A DNA stretch of 64,000 bases from Nematostella vectensis. Lineage: Eukaryota; Cnidaria; Anthozoa; Actiniaria; Edwardsiidae. Below are positions 10,691 through 25,782 of the stretch, one piece after another (position 1 is the stretch's first letter; the number at the start of each line of letters is the position of its first letter). The position numbers were made by a program, and so were the translations under genes. The notes beneath the pieces were generated by a model. The model did not search any database. It was not told the origin of the DNA and saw nothing but the letters and a program-made list of their open reading frames with translations. Where the stretch lies: positions 722,501 to 786,500 of the forward strand of contig NC_064035.1 in the NCBI RefSeq assembly GCF_932526225.1, given 5' to 3'.

Positions 10691-13200
10691 ATACTGTTTT
10701 ATTTTTCCTAATGTTACTTTTTTGAATTTACATCCGGAAAAAAAAAAATCGATTGTAACCTTTTGCAGGTTACACTCGAAAAACAAATTCCCGAATGTAA
10801 CCCTGAAGCTTTTCCCGAATGTAACCTCCAGTCCGATGGTGACTTTGCTTGATATAGTTTACGATACAAATAGTATTTAAAGTATTTTCATTACAATTCC
10901 CTTCAGCAATGCCACGTTAGTCTTTCGTTGCGGGCACTTGACTACTAACGCAGCGACCCGGGTTCGATTCCCGCTGATAGCCTATTTTTGTTTTCTTCAT
11001 TTTTTTTTTAAATATCGATACTTAATTATACTGTTCTTGGTGTGTCATGACATAAAAAGAAGGTATAGGGACATTTTTATGTACTCTCAGCATCTTTGAT
11101 GTGCTCATGCTATGTTCAGGATCCTGTACATATTTTATGCACACAAGAACTAACTAGATTCCTTGGATAACTTGATTAAGTAGATTTTAACATAGAGCAT
11201 AGCGCTCGATAGATTGATATACCTTTTTTTCCGAGTATACTGTTTTATTTTTCCTAATGTTACTTTTTGGAATTTACATTCGGAAAACAAATTATCGATT
11301 GTAACCTTTTGGAGGTTACACTCGTAAAACAAATTCCCGAATGTAACCCTGAAGCTTTTCCCGAATGTAACCTCCAGTCCGATGGTGACTTTGCTTGGGA
11401 TAGTTTACGATACCAATAGTATTAAAAGTAATTTTCATTACAATCCCCTTCAGCAATGCCACGTTAGTCTTTCGTTGCGGGCACTTGACTACTAACGCAG
11501 CGACCCGGGTTCGATTCCCGCTGATAGCCTATTTTCTTTTCTTTTCTTTTTTTTTTGTTTTAAATATCGATACTTAATTATACTGTTCTTGGTGTGTCAT
11601 GAGATAAAAAGAAGGTATAGGGACATTTTTATGTACTCTCAGCATCTTTGATGTGCTCATGCTTTGTTCAGGATCCTGTACATATTTTATGCACACAAGA
11701 ACTAACTAGATTCCTTGGATAACTTGATTAAGTAGATTTTAACATACAGCATAGCGCTCGATAGATTGATATACCTTTTTTTCCGAGTATACTGTTTTAT
11801 TTTTCCTAATGTTACTTTTTGGAATTTACATTCGGAAAAAAAATTATCGATTGTAACCTTTTGGAGGTTACACTCGTAAAACAAATTCCCGAATGTAACC
11901 CTGAAGCTTTTCCCGAATGTAACCTCCAGTCCGATGGTGACTTTGCTTGGGATAGTTTAAGATACCAATAGTATAAAAAGTAATTTTCATTACAATTCCC
12001 TTCAGCAATGCCACGTTAGTCTTTCGTTGCGGGCACTTGACTACTAACGCAGCGACCCGAGTTCGATTCCCGCTGATAGCCTATTTGTTTTTCTTTATTT
12101 TTTTTTTAAATATCGATACTTAATTATACTGTTCTTGGTGTGTTATGACATAAAAAGAAGGTATAGGGACATTTTTATGTACTCTCAGCATCTTTGATGT
12201 GCTCATGCTTTGTTCAGGATCCTGTACATATTTTATGCACACAAGAACTAACTAGATTCCTTGGATAACTTGATTAAGTAGATTCTAACATAGAGCATAG
12301 CGCTCGATAGATTGATATACCTTTTTTTCCGAGTATACTGTTTTATTTTTCCAAATGTTACTTTTTGGAATTTACATTCGGAAAAAAAATTATCGATTGT
12401 AACCTTTTGGAGGTTACACTCGTAAAACAAATTCCCGAATGTAACCCTGAAGCTTTTCCCGAATGTAACCTCCAGTCCGATGGTGACTTTGCTTGGGATA
12501 GTTTACGATACCAATAGTATTAAAAGTAATTTTCATTACAATTCCCTTCAGCAATGCCACGTTAATCTTTCGTTGCGGGCACTTGACTACTAACACAGCG
12601 ACCCGGGTTCGATTCCCGCTGATAGCCTATTTTTTTTTCTTTTTTTTTTTTTAATATCGATACTTAATTATACTGTTCTTGGTGTGTCATGACATAAAAA
12701 GAAGGTATAGGGACATTTTTATGTACTCTCAGCATCTGTGATGTGCTCAAGCTATGTTCAGGATCCTGTACATATTTTATGCACACAAGAACTAACTAGA
12801 TTCCTTGGATAACTTGATTAAGTAGATTCTAACATAGAGCATAGCGCTCGATAGATTGATATACCTTTTTTTCCGAGTATACTGTTTTATTTTTCCTAAT
12901 GTTACTTTTTTTGAATTTACATTCGGAAAAAAAATTATCGACTGTAACCTTTTGCAGGTTACACTCGTAAAACAAATTCCCGAATGTAACCCTGAAGCTT
13001 TTCCCGAATGTAACCTCCAGTCCGATGGTGACTTTGCTTGGGATAGTTTACGATACCAATATTATTAAAAGTAATTTTCATTACAATTCCCTTCAGCAAT
13101 GCCACGTTAGTCTTTCGTTGCGGGCACTTGACTACTAACGCAGCTACAAGGGTTCGATTCCCGCTGATAGATTATTTTTTTTTCTTTTTTTTTTTTTTAA
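10691..13200 (+). repeat. Mixed-subtype stretch with links to distant blocks
   Basis: Monomers continue in phase. The portion around 10730-11560, with CTCGAAAAAC, TTGATATAG and GGAAAACAAATT, matches about 36940-37770 at an offset near 26211 bp. The portion around 12414-13330, with AACACAGCG and CCAATATTATT, matches about 41777-42700 at an offset of 29363 bp. No genes or insertions were seen. Confidence 0.75.
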
Positions 13201-15940
13201 TATCGATACTTAATTATCCTGTTCTTAGTGTCATGACATAAAAAGAAGGTATAGGGACATTTTTATGTACTCTCAGCATCTGTGATGTGCTCATGCTTTG
13301 TTCAGGATCCTGTACATATTTTATGCACACAAGAACTAACTAGATTCCTTGGATAACTTGATTAAGTAGATTCTAACATAGAGCATAGCGCTCGATAGAT
13401 TGATATACCTTTTTTTCCGAGTATACTGTTTTATTTTTCCAAATGTTACTTTTTGGAATTTAAATTCGGAAAAAAAATTATCGATTGTAACCTTTTGCAG
13501 GTTACACTCGTAAAACAAATTCCCGAATGTAACCCTGAAGCTTTTCCCGAATGTAACCTCCAGTCCGATGGTGACTTTGCTTGGGATAGTTTACGATACC
13601 AATAGTATTAAAAGTAATTTTCATTACAATTCCCTTCAGCAATGCCACGTTAGTCTTTCGTTGCGGGCACTTGACTACTAACGCAGCGACCCGGGTTCGA
13701 TTCCCGCTGATAGCCTTTTTTTTTTTCTTTTTCTTTTTTTTTTTTTTACATATCGATACTTAATTATACTGTTCTTGGTGTGTCATGACATAAAAAGAAG
13801 GTATAGGGACATTTTTATGTACTCTCAGCATCTGTGATGTGCTCATGCTATGTTCAGGATCCTGTACATATTTTATGCACACAAGAACTAACTAGATTCC
13901 TTGGATAACTTGATTAAGTAGATTCTAACATAGAGCATAGCGCTCGATAGATTGATATACCTTTTTTTCCGAGTATACTGTTTTATTTTTCCTAATGTTA
14001 CTTTTTTGAATTTACATCCGGAAAAAAAAATATCGATTGTAACCTTTTGCAGGTTACACTCGAAAAACAAATTCCCGAATGTAACCCTGAAGCTTTTCCC
14101 GAATGTAACCTCCAGTCCGATGGTGACTTTGCTTGATATAGTTTACGATACCAATAGTATTTAAAGTATTTTCATTACAATTCCCTTCAGCAATGCCACG
14201 TTAGTCTTTCGTTGCGGGCACTTGACTACTAACGCAGCGACCCGGGTTCGATTCCCGCTGATAGCCTATTTTTGCTTTCTTCATTTTTTTTTTAAATATC
14301 GATACTTAATTATACTGTTCTTGGTGTGTCATGACATAAAAAGAAGGTATAGGGACATTTTTATGTACTCTCAGCATCTTTGATGTGCTCATGCTATGTT
14401 CAGGATCCTGTACATATTTTATGCACACAAGAACTAACTAGATTCCTTGGATAACTTGATTAAGTAGATTTTAACATAGAGCATAGCGCTCGATAGATTG
14501 ATATACCTTTTTTTCCGAGTATACTGTTTTATTTTTCCTAATGTTACTTTTTGGAATTTACATTCGGAAAAAAAATTATCGATTGTAACCTTTTGGAGGT
14601 TACACTCGTAAAACAAATTCCCGAATGTAACCCTGAAGCTTTTCCCGAATGTAACCTCCAGTCCGATGGTGACTTTGCTTGGGATAGTTTACGATACCAA
14701 TAGTATTAAAAGTAATTTTCATTACAATTCCCTTCAGCAATGCCACGTTAGTCTTTCGTTGCGGGCACTTGACTACCAACGCAGCTACAAGGGTTCGATT
14801 CCCGCTGATAGATTATTTTTTTTTCTTTTTTTTTTTTAATATCGATACTTAATTATCCTGTTCTTGGTGTGTCATGACATAAAAAGAAGGTATAGGGACA
14901 TTTTTATGTACTCTCAGCATCTGTGATGTGCTCATGCTTTGTTCAGGATCCTGTACATATTTTATGCACACAAGAACTAACTAAATTCCTTGGATAACTT
15001 GATTAAGTAGATTCTAACATAGAGCATAGCGCTCGATAGATTGATATACCTTTTTTTCCGAGTATACTGTTTTATTTTTCCAAATGTTACTTTTTGGAAT
15101 TTACATTCGGAAAAAAAATTATCGATTGTAACCTTTTGGAGGTTACACTCGTAAAACAAATTCCCGAATGTAACCCTGAAGCTTTTCCCGAATGTTACCT
15201 CCAGTCCGATGGTGACTTTGCTTGGGATAGTTTACGATACCAATAGTATTAAAAGTAATTTTCATTACAATTCCCTTCAGCAATGCCACGTTAGTCTTTC
15301 GTTGCGGGCACTTGACTACTAACGCAGCTACAAGGGTTCGATTCCCGCTGATAGATTATTTTTTTTTCTTTTTTTTTTTTTTAATATCGATACTTAATTA
15401 TCCTGTTCTTGGTGTGTCATGACATAAAAAGAAGGTATAGGGACATTTTTATGTACTCTCAGCATCTGTGATGTGCTCATGCTTTGTTCAGGATCCTGTA
15501 CATATTTTATGCACACAAGAACTAACTAGATTCCTTGGATAACTTGATTAAGTAGATTCTAACATAGAGCATAGCGCTCGATAGATTGATATACCTTTTT
15601 TTCCGAGTATACTGTTTTATTTTTCCAAATGTTACTTTTTGGAATTTACATTCGGAAAAAAAATTATCGATTGTAACCTTTTGGAGGTTACACTCGTAAA
15701 ACAAATTCCCGAATGTAACCCTGAAGCTTTTCCCGAATGTAACCTCCAGTCCGATGGTGACTTTGCTTGGGATAGTTTACGATACCAATAGTATTAAAAG
15801 TAATTTTCATTACAATTCCCTTCAGCAATGCCACGTTAGTCTTTCGTTGCGGGCACTTGACTACTAACGCAGCGACCCGGGTTCGATTCCCGCTGATAGC
15901 CTTTTTTTTTTTCTTTTTCTTTTTTTTTTTTTTAAATATC
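13200..15940 (+). repeat. Start of overlapping 4-mer and 5-mer higher-order repeats
   Basis: About 13200-15150 matches about 15390-17340 at an offset of 2186 bp (four monomers), including the long mixed T/C tract at 13715-13747. About 15120-17560 in turn matches about 17857-20297 at an offset of 2737 bp (five monomers), for example GAATGTTACC at 15193 and 17930. The units overlap in register, as expected from successive out-of-register crossovers. Confidence 0.75.
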
Positions 15941-18900
15941 GATACTTAATTATACTGTTCTTGGTGTGTCATGACATAAAAAGAAGGTATAGGGACATTT
16001 TTATGTACTCTCAGCATCTGTGATGTGCTCATGCTATGTTCAGGATCCTGTACATATTTTATGCACACAAGAACTAACTAGATTCCTTGGATAACTTGAT
16101 TAAGTAGATTCTAACATAGAGCATAGCGCTCGATAGATTGATATACCTTTTTTTCCGAGTATACTGTTTTATTTTTCCTAATGTTACTTTTTTGAATTTA
16201 CATCCGGAAAAAAAAATATCGATTGTAACCTTTTGCAGGTTACACTCGAAAAACAAATTCCCGAATGTAACCCTGAAGCTTTTCCCGAATGTAACCTCCA
16301 GTCCGATGGTGACTTTGCTTGGGATAGTTTACGATACCAATAGTATTTAAAGTATTTTCATTACAATTCCCTTCAGCAATGCCACGTTAGTCTTTCGTTG
16401 CGGGCACTTGACTACTAACGCAGCGACCCGGGTTCGATTCCCGCTGATAGCCTATTTTTGCTTTCTTCATTTTTTTTTTAAATATCGATACTTAATTATA
16501 CTGTTCTTGGTGTGTCATGACATAAAAAGAAGGTATAGGGACATTTTTATGTACTCTCAGCATCTTTGATGTGCTCATGCTATGTTCAGGATCCTGTACA
16601 TATTTTATGCACACAAGAACTAACTAGATTCCTTGGATAACTTGATTAAGTAGATTTTAACATAGAGCATAGCGCTCGATAGATTGATATACCTTTTTTT
16701 CCGAGTATACTGTTTTATTTTTCCTAATGTTACTTTTTGGAATTTACATTCGGAAAAAAAATTATCGATTGTAACCTTTTGGAGGTTACACTCGTAAAAC
16801 AAATTCCCGAATGTAACCCTGAAGCTTTTCCCGAATGTAACCTCCAGTCCGATGGTGACTTTGCTTGGGATAGTTTACGATACCAATAGTATTAAAAGTA
16901 ATTTTCATTAAAATTCCCTTCAGCAATGCCACGTTAGTCTTTCGTTGCGGGCACTCGACTACCAACGCAGCTACAAGGGTTCGATTCCCGCTGATAGATT
17001 ATTTTTTTTTCTTTTTTTTTTTTTAATATCGATACTTAATTATCCTGTTCTTGGTGTGTCATGACATAAAAAGAAGGTATAGGGACATTTTTATGTACTC
17101 TCAGCATCTGTGATGTGCTCATGCTTTGTTCAGGATCCTGTACATATTTTATGCACACAAGAACTAACTAGATTCCTTGGATAACTTGATTAAGTAGATT
17201 CTAACATAGAGCATAGCGCTCGATAGATTGATATACCTTTTTTTCCGAGTATACTGTTTTATTTTTCCAAATGTTACTTTTTGGAATTTACATTCGGAAA
17301 AAAAATTATCGATTGTAACCTTTTGGAGGTTACACTCGTAAAACAAATTCCCGAATGTAACCCTGAAGCTTTTCCCGAATGTTACCTCCAGTCCGATGGT
17401 GACTTTGCTTGGGATAGTTTACGATACCAATAGTATTAAAAGTAATTTTCATTACAATTCCCTTCAGCAATGCCACGTTAGTCTTTCGTTGCGTGCACTT
17501 GACTACTAACGCAGCTACCCGGGTTCGATTCCCGCTGATAGCCTTTTTTTTTTTCTTTTTTTTTTTTTTTTTTAAATATCGATACTTAATTATACTGTTC
17601 TTGGTGTGTCATGACATAAAAAGAAGGTATAGGGACATTTTTATGTACTCTCAGCATCTGTGATGTGCTCATGCTATGTTCAGGATCCTGTACATATTTT
17701 ATGCACACAAGAACTAACTAGATTCCTTGGATAACTTGATTAAGTAGATTCTAACATAGAGCATAGCGCTCGATAGATTGATATACCTTTTTTTCCGAGT
17801 ATACTGTTTTATTTTTCCTAATGTTACTTTTTGGAATTTACATTCGGAAAAAAAATTATCGATTGTAACCTTTTGGAGGTTACACTCGTAAAACAAATTC
17901 CCGAATGTAACCCTGAAGCTTTTCCCGAATGTTACCTCCAGTCCGATGGTGACTTTGCTTGGGATAGTTTACGATACCAATAGTATTAAAAGTAATTTTC
18001 ATTACAATTCCCTTCAGCAATGCCACGTTAGTCTTTCGTTGCGGGCACTTGACTACTAACGCAGCTACAAGGGTTCGATTCCCGCTGATAGATTATTTTT
18101 TTTTCTTTTTTTTTTTTTTAATATCGATACTTAATTATCCTGTTCTTGGTGTGTCATGACATAAAAAGAAGGTATAGGGACATTTTTATGTACTCTCAGC
18201 ATCTGTGATGTGCTCATGCTTTGTTCAGGATCCTGTACATATTTTATGCACACAAGAACTAACTAGATTCCTTGGATAACTTGATTAAGTAGATTCTAAC
18301 ATAGAGCATAGCGCTCGATAGATTGATATACCTTTTTTTCCGAGTATACTGTTTTATTTTTCCAAATGTTACTTTTTGGAATTTACATTCGGAAAAAAAA
18401 TTATCGATTGTAACCTTTTGGAGGTTACACTCGTAAAACAAATTCCCGAATGTAACCCTGAAGCTTTTCCCGAATGTAACCTCCAGTCCGATGGTGACTT
18501 TGCTTGGGATAGTTTACGATACCAATAGTATTAAAAGTAATTTTCATTACAATTCCCTTCAGCAATGCCACGTTAGTCTTTCGTTGCGGGCACTTGACTA
18601 CTAACGCAGCGACCCGGGTTCGATTCCCGCTGATAGCCTTTTTTTTTTTCTTTTTCTTTTTTTTTTTTTTAAATATCGATACTTAATTATACTGTTCTTG
18701 GTGTGTCATGACATAAAAAGAAGGTATAGGGACATTTTTATGTACTCTCAGCATCTGTGATGTGCTCATGCTATGTTCAGGATCCTGTACATATTTTATG
18801 CACACAAGAACTAACTAGATTCCTTGGATAACTTGATTAAGTAGATTCTAACATAGAGCATAGCGCTCGATAGATTGATATACCTTTTTTTCCGAGTATA

Positions 18901-20280
18901 CTGTTTTATTTTTCCTAATGTTACTTTTTTGAATTTACATCCGGAAAAAAAAATATCGATTGTAACCTTTTGCAGGTTACACTCGAAAAACAAATTCCCG
19001 AATGTAACCCTGAAGCTTTTCCCGAATGTAACCTCCAGTCCGATGGTGACTTTGCTTGGGATAGTTTACGATACCAATAGTATTTAAAGTATTTTCATTA
19101 CAATTCCCTTCAGCAATGCCACGTTAGTCTTTCGTTGCGGGCACTTGACTACTAACGCAGCGACCCGGGTTCGATTCCCGCTGATAGCCTATTTTTGCTT
19201 TCTTCATTTTTTTTTTAAATATCGATACTTAATTATACTGTTCTTGGTGTGTCATGACATAAAAAGAAGGTATAGGGACATTTTTATGTACTCTCAGCAT
19301 CTTTGATGTGCTCATGCTATGTTCAGGATCCTGTACATATTTTATGCACACAAGAACTAACTAGATTCCTTGGATAACTTGATTAAGTAGATTTTAACAT
19401 AGAGCATAGCGCTCGATAGATTGATATACCTTTTTTTCCGAGTATACTGTTTTATTTTTCCTAATGTTACTTTTTGGAATTTACATTCGGAAAAAAAATT
19501 ATCGATTGTAACCTTTTGGAGGTTACACTCGTAAAACAAATTCCCGAATGTAACCCTGAAGCTTTTCCCGAATGTAACCTCCAGTCCGATGGTGACTTTG
19601 CTTGGGATAGTTTACGATACCAATAGTATTAAAAGTAATTTTCATTACAATTCCCTTCAGCAATGCCACGTTAGTCTTTCGTTGCGGGCACTCGACTACC
19701 AACGCAGCTACAAGGGTTCGATTCCCGCTGATAGATTATTTTTTTTTCTTTTTTTTTTTTTAATATCGATACTTAATTATCCTGTTCTTGGTGTGTCATG
19801 ACATAAAAAGAAGGTATAGGGACATTTTTATGTACTCTCAGCATCTGTGATGTGCTCATGCTTTGTTCAGGATCCTGTACATATTTTATGCACACAAGAA
19901 CTAACTAGATTCCTTGGATAACTTGATTAAGTAGATTCTAACATAGAGCATAGCGCTCGATAGATTGATATACCTTTTTTTCCGAGTATACTGTTTTATT
20001 TTTCCAAATGTTACTTTTTGGAATTTACATTCGGAAAAAAAATTATCGATTGTAACCTTTTGGAGGTTACACTCGTAAAACAAATTCCCGAATGTAACCC
20101 TGAAGCTTTTCCCGAATGTTACCTCCAGTCCGATGGTGACTTTGCTTGGGATAGTTTACGATACCAATAGTATTAAAAGTAATTTTCATTACAATTCCCT
20201 TCAGCAATGCCACGTTAGTCTTTCGTTGCGTGCACTTGACTACTAACGCAGCTACCCGGGTTCGATTCCCGCTGATAGCC

Positions 20281-20314
<34 letters not shown>

Positions 20315-21408
20315 TATCGATACTTAATTATACTGTTCTTGGTGTGTCATGACATAAAAAGAAGGTATAGGGACATTTTTATGTACTCTCAGCATCTGTG
20401 ATGTGCTCATGCTATGTTCAGGATCCTGTACATATTTTATGCACACAAGAACTAACTAGATTCCTTGGATAACTTGATTAAGTAGATTCTAACATAGAGC
20501 ATAGCGCTCGATAGATTGATATACCTTTTTTTCCGAGTATACTGTTTTATTTTTCCTAATGTTACTTTTTTGAATTTACATCCGGAAAAAAAAATATCGA
20601 TTGTAACCTTTTGCAGGTTACACTCGAAAAACAAATTCCCGAATGTAACCCTGAAGCTTTTCCCGAATGTAACCTCCAGTCCGATGGTGACTTTGCTTGA
20701 TATAGTTTACGATACCAATAGTATTTAAAGTATTTTCATTACAATTCCCTTCAGCAATGCCACGTTAGTCTTTCGTTGCGGGCACTTGACTACTAACGCA
20801 GCGACCCGGGTTCGATTCCCGCTGATAGCCTATTTTTTTTTCTTTATTTTTTTTTAAAATATCGATACTTAATTATACTGTTCTTGGTGTGTCATGACAT
20901 AAAAAGAAGGTATAGGGACATTTTTATGTACTCTCAGCATCTTTAATGTGCTCATGCTTTGTTCAGGATCCTGTACATATTTTATGCACACAAGAACTAA
21001 CTAGATTCCTTGGATAACTTGATTAAGTAGATTCTAACATAGAGCATAGCGCTCGATAGATTGATATACCTTTTTTTCCGAGTATACTGTTTTATTTTTC
21101 CTAATGTTACTTTTTGGAATTTACATTCGGAAAAAAAATTATCGATTGTAACCTTTTGGAGGTTACACTCGTAAAACAAATTCCCGAATGTAACCCTGAA
21201 GCTTTTCCCGAATGTAACCTCCAGTCCGATGGTGACTTTGCTTGGGATAGTTTACGATACCAATAGTATTAAAAGTAATTTTCATTACAATTCCCTTCAG
21301 CAATGCCACGTTAGTCTTTCGTTGCGGGCACTTGACTACTAAAGCAGCGACCCGGGTTCGATTCTCGCTGATAGCCTATTTTTTTTCTTTATTTTTTTTT
21401 TAAATATC
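15941..21408 (+). repeat. 10-monomer higher-order unit, copy 1 (5468 bp)
   Basis: Every landmark here recurs exactly 5468 bp downstream, including T-run lengths and private marks: CATTAAAATTCCC at 16906 and 22374, GCACTCGACTACC at 16951 and 22419, GCGTGCAC at 17491 and 22959, CTTTAATGTG at 20941 and 26409, and ACTAAAGCAGC with TTCTCGC at 21337 and 26805. The exact breakpoint cannot be placed within roughly 90 bp of sequence common to both ends, so the coordinates are one valid choice. Confidence 0.9.
19665..19736 (+). pseudogene. tRNA-like segment, CTACAAGGG variant (representative)
   Basis: In this subtype CTACAAGGG replaces the CGACCCGGG before the B-box, and the 3' end reads GATAGATT instead of GATAGCCT. 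The changes destroy the SmaI site and further weaken the T stem and the acceptor end, yet the B-box itself is intact. Further copies are near 13144, 14785, 15329, 16971, 18065, 22441, 23533, 25167, 42508, 52790, 55519 and 57163. The linked change ACTCGACTACC marks a subset. Confidence 0.65.
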
Positions 21409-24400
21409 GATACTTAATTATACTGTTCTTGGTGTGTCATGACATAAAAAGAAGGTATAGGGACATTTTTATGTACTCTCAGCATCTGTGATGTGCTCAT
21501 GCTATGTTCAGGATCCTGTACATATTTTATGCACACAAGAACTAACTAGATTCCTTGGATAACTTGATTAAGTAGATTCTAACATAGAGCATAGCGCTCG
21601 ATAGATTGATATACCTTTTTTTCCGAGTATACTGTTTTATTTTTCCTAATGTTACTTTTTTGAATTTACATCCGGAAAAAAAAATATCGATTGTAACCTT
21701 TTGCAGGTTACACTCGAAAAACAAATTCCCGAATGTAACCCTGAAGCTTTTCCCGAATGTAACCTCCAGTCCGATGGTGACTTTGCTTGGGATAGTTTAC
21801 GATACCAATAGTATTTAAAGTATTTTCATTACAATTCCCTTCAGCAATGCCACGTTAGTCTTTCGTTGCGGGCACTTGACTACTAACGCAGCGACCCGGG
21901 TTCGATTCCCGCTGATAGCCTATTTTTGCTTTCTTCATTTTTTTTTTAAATATCGATACTTAATTATACTGTTCTTGGTGTGTCATGACATAAAAAGAAG
22001 GTATAGGGACATTTTTATGTACTCTCAGCATCTTTGATGTGCTCATGCTATGTTCAGGATCCTGTACATATTTTATGCACACAAGAACTAACTAGATTCC
22101 TTGGATAACTTGATTAAGTAGATTTTAACATAGAGCATAGCGCTCGATAGATTGATATACCTTTTTTTCCGAGTATACTGTTTTATTTTTCCTAATGTTA
22201 CTTTTTGGAATTTACATTCGGAAAAAAAATTATCGATTGTAACCTTTTGGAGGTTACACTCGTAAAACAAATTCCCGAATGTAACCCTGAAGCTTTTCCC
22301 GAATGTAACCTCCAGTCCGATGGTGACTTTGCTTGGGATAGTTTACGATACCAATAGTATTAAAAGTAATTTTCATTAAAATTCCCTTCAGCAATGCCAC
22401 GTTAGTCTTTCGTTGCGGGCACTCGACTACCAACGCAGCTACAAGGGTTCGATTCCCGCTGATAGATTATTTTTTTTTCTTTTTTTTTTTTTAATATCGA
22501 TACTTAATTATCCTGTTCTTGGTGTGTCATGACATAAAAAGAAGGTATAGGGACATTTTTATGTACTCTCAGCATCTGTGATGTGCTCATGCTTTGTTCA
22601 GGATCCTGTACATATTTTATGCACACAAGAACTAACTAGATTCCTTGGATAACTTGATTAAGTAGATTCTAACATAGAGCATAGCGCTCGATAGATTGAT
22701 ATACCTTTTTTTCCGAGTATACTGTTTTATTTTTCCAAATGTTACTTTTTGGAATTTACATTCGGAAAAAAAATTATCGATTGTAACCTTTTGGAGGTTA
22801 CACTCGTAAAACAAATTCCCGAATGTAACCCTGAAGCTTTTCCCGAATGTTACCTCCAGTCCGATGGTGACTTTGCTTGGGATAGTTTACGATACCAATA
22901 GTATTAAAAGTAATTTTCATTACAATTCCCTTCAGCAATGCCACGTTAGTCTTTCGTTGCGTGCACTTGACTACTAACGCAGCTACCCGGGTTCGATTCC
23001 CGCTGATAGCCTTTTTTTTTTTCTTTTTTTTTTTTTTTTTTAAATATCGATACTTAATTATACTGTTCTTGGTGTGTCATGACATAAAAAGAAGGTATAG
23101 GGACATTTTTATGTACTCTCAGCATCTGTGATGTGCTCATGCTATGTTCAGGATCCTGTACATATTTTATGCACACAAGAACTAACTAGATTCCTTGGAT
23201 AACTTGATTAAGTAGATTCTAACATAGAGCATAGCGCTCGATAGATTGATATACCTTTTTTTCCGAGTATACTGTTTTATTTTTCCTAATGTTACTTTTT
23301 GGAATTTACATTCGGAAAAAAAATTATCGATTGTAACCTTTTGGAGGTTACACTCGTAAAACAAATTCCCGAATGTAACCCTGAAGCTTTTCCCGAATGT
23401 TACCTCCAGTCCGATGGTGACTTTGCTTGGGATAGTTTACGATACCAATAGTATTAAAAGTAATTTTCATTACAATTCCCTTCAGCAATGCCACGTTAGT
23501 CTTTCGTTGCGGGCACTTGACTACTAACGCAGCTACAAGGGTTCGATTCCCGCTGATAGATTATTTTTTTTTCTTTTTTTTTTTTTTAATATCGATACTT
23601 AATTATCCTGTTCTTGGTGTGTCATGACATAAAAAGAAGGTATAGGGACATTTTTATGTACTCTCAGCATCTGTGATGTGCTCATGCTTTGTTCAGGATC
23701 CTGTACATATTTTATGCACACAAGAACTAACTAGATTCCTTGGATAACTTGATTAAGTAGATTCTAACATAGAGCATAGCGCTCGATAGATTGATATACC
23801 TTTTTTTCCGAGTATACTGTTTTATTTTTCCAAATGTTACTTTTTGGAATTTACATTCGGAAAAAAAATTATCGATTGTAACCTTTTGGAGGTTACACTC
23901 GTAAAACAAATTCCCGAATGTAACCCTGAAGCTTTTCCCGAATGTAACCTCCAGTCCGATGGTGACTTTGCTTGGGATAGTTTACGATACCAATAGTATT
24001 AAAAGTAATTTTCATTACAATTCCCTTCAGCAATGCCACGTTAGTCTTTCGTTGCGGGCACTTGACTACTAACGCAGCGACCCGGGTTCGATTCCCGCTG
24101 ATAGCCTTTTTTTTTTTCTTTTTCTTTTTTTTTTTTTTAAATATCGATACTTAATTATACTGTTCTTGGTGTGTCATGACATAAAAAGAAGGTATAGGGA
24201 CATTTTTATGTACTCTCAGCATCTGTGATGTGCTCATGCTATGTTCAGGATCCTGTACATATTTTATGCACACAAGAACTAACTAGATTCCTTGGATAAC
24301 TTGATTAAGTAGATTCTAACATAGAGCATAGCGCTCGATAGATTGATATACCTTTTTTTCCGAGTATACTGTTTTATTTTTCCTAATGTTACTTTTTTGA

Positions 24401-25748
24401 ATTTACATCCGGAAAAAAAAATATCGATTGTAACCTTTTGCAGGTTACACTCGAAAAACAAATTCCCGAATGTAACCCTGAAGCTTTTCCCGAATGTAAC
24501 CTCCAGTCCGATGGTGACTTTGCTTGGGATAGTTTACGATACCAATAGTATTTAAAGTATTTTCATTACAATTCCCTTCAGCAATGCCACGTTAGTCTTT
24601 CGTTGCGGGCACTTGACTACTAACGCAGCGACCCGGGTTCGATTCCCGCTGATAGCCTATTTTTGCTTTCTTCATTTTTTTTTTAAATATCGATACTTAA
24701 TTATACTGTTCTTGGTGTGTCATGACATAAAAAGAAGGTATAGGGACATTTTTATGTACTCTCAGCATCTTTGATGTGCTCATGCTATGTTCAGGATCCT
24801 GTACATATTTTATGCACACAAGAACTAACTAGATTCCTTGGATAACTTGATTAAGTAGATTTTAACATAGAGCATAGCGCTCGATAGATTGATATACCTT
24901 TTTTTCCGAGTATACTGTTTTATTTTTCCTAATGTTACTTTTTGGAATTTACATTCGGAAAAAAAATTATCGATTGTAACCTTTTGGAGGTTACACTCGT
25001 AAAACAAATTCCCGAATGTAACCCTGAAGCTTTTCCCGAATGTAACCTCCAGTCCGATGGTGACTTTGCTTGGGATAGTTTACGATACCAATAGTATTAA
25101 AAGTAATTTTCATTACAATTCCCTTCAGCAATGCCACGTTAGTCTTTCGTTGCGGGCACTCGACTACCAACGCAGCTACAAGGGTTCGATTCCCGCTGAT
25201 AGATTATTTTTTTTTCTTTTTTTTTTTTTAATATCGATACTTAATTATCCTGTTCTTGGTGTGTCATGACATAAAAAGAAGGTATAGGGACATTTTTATG
25301 TACTCTCAGCATCTGTGATGTGCTCATGCTTTGTTCAGGATCCTGTACATATTTTATGCACACAAGAACTAACTAGATTCCTTGGATAACTTGATTAAGT
25401 AGATTCTAACATAGAGCATAGCGCTCGATAGATTGATATACCTTTTTTTCCGAGTATACTGTTTTATTTTTCCAAATGTTACTTTTTGGAATTTACATTC
25501 GGAAAAAAAATTATCGATTGTAACCTTTTGGAGGTTACACTCGTAAAACAAATTCCCGAATGTAACCCTGAAGCTTTTCCCGAATGTTACCTCCAGTCCG
25601 ATGGTGACTTTGCTTGGGATAGTTTACGATACCAATAGTATTAAAAGTAATTTTCATTACAATTCCCTTCAGCAATGCCACGTTAGTCTTTCGTTGCGTG
25701 CACTTGACTACTAACGCAGCTACCCGGGTTCGATTCCCGCTGATAGCC

Positions 25749-25782
<34 letters not shown>

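Noticed and set aside
13715-13747. Polypyrimidine tract as a splice-site or poly(A) signal
   Set aside because: The tract is present in every monomer with variable length, and no exon-like sequence or consistent AG context follows. It is better explained as a slippage-prone satellite tract.
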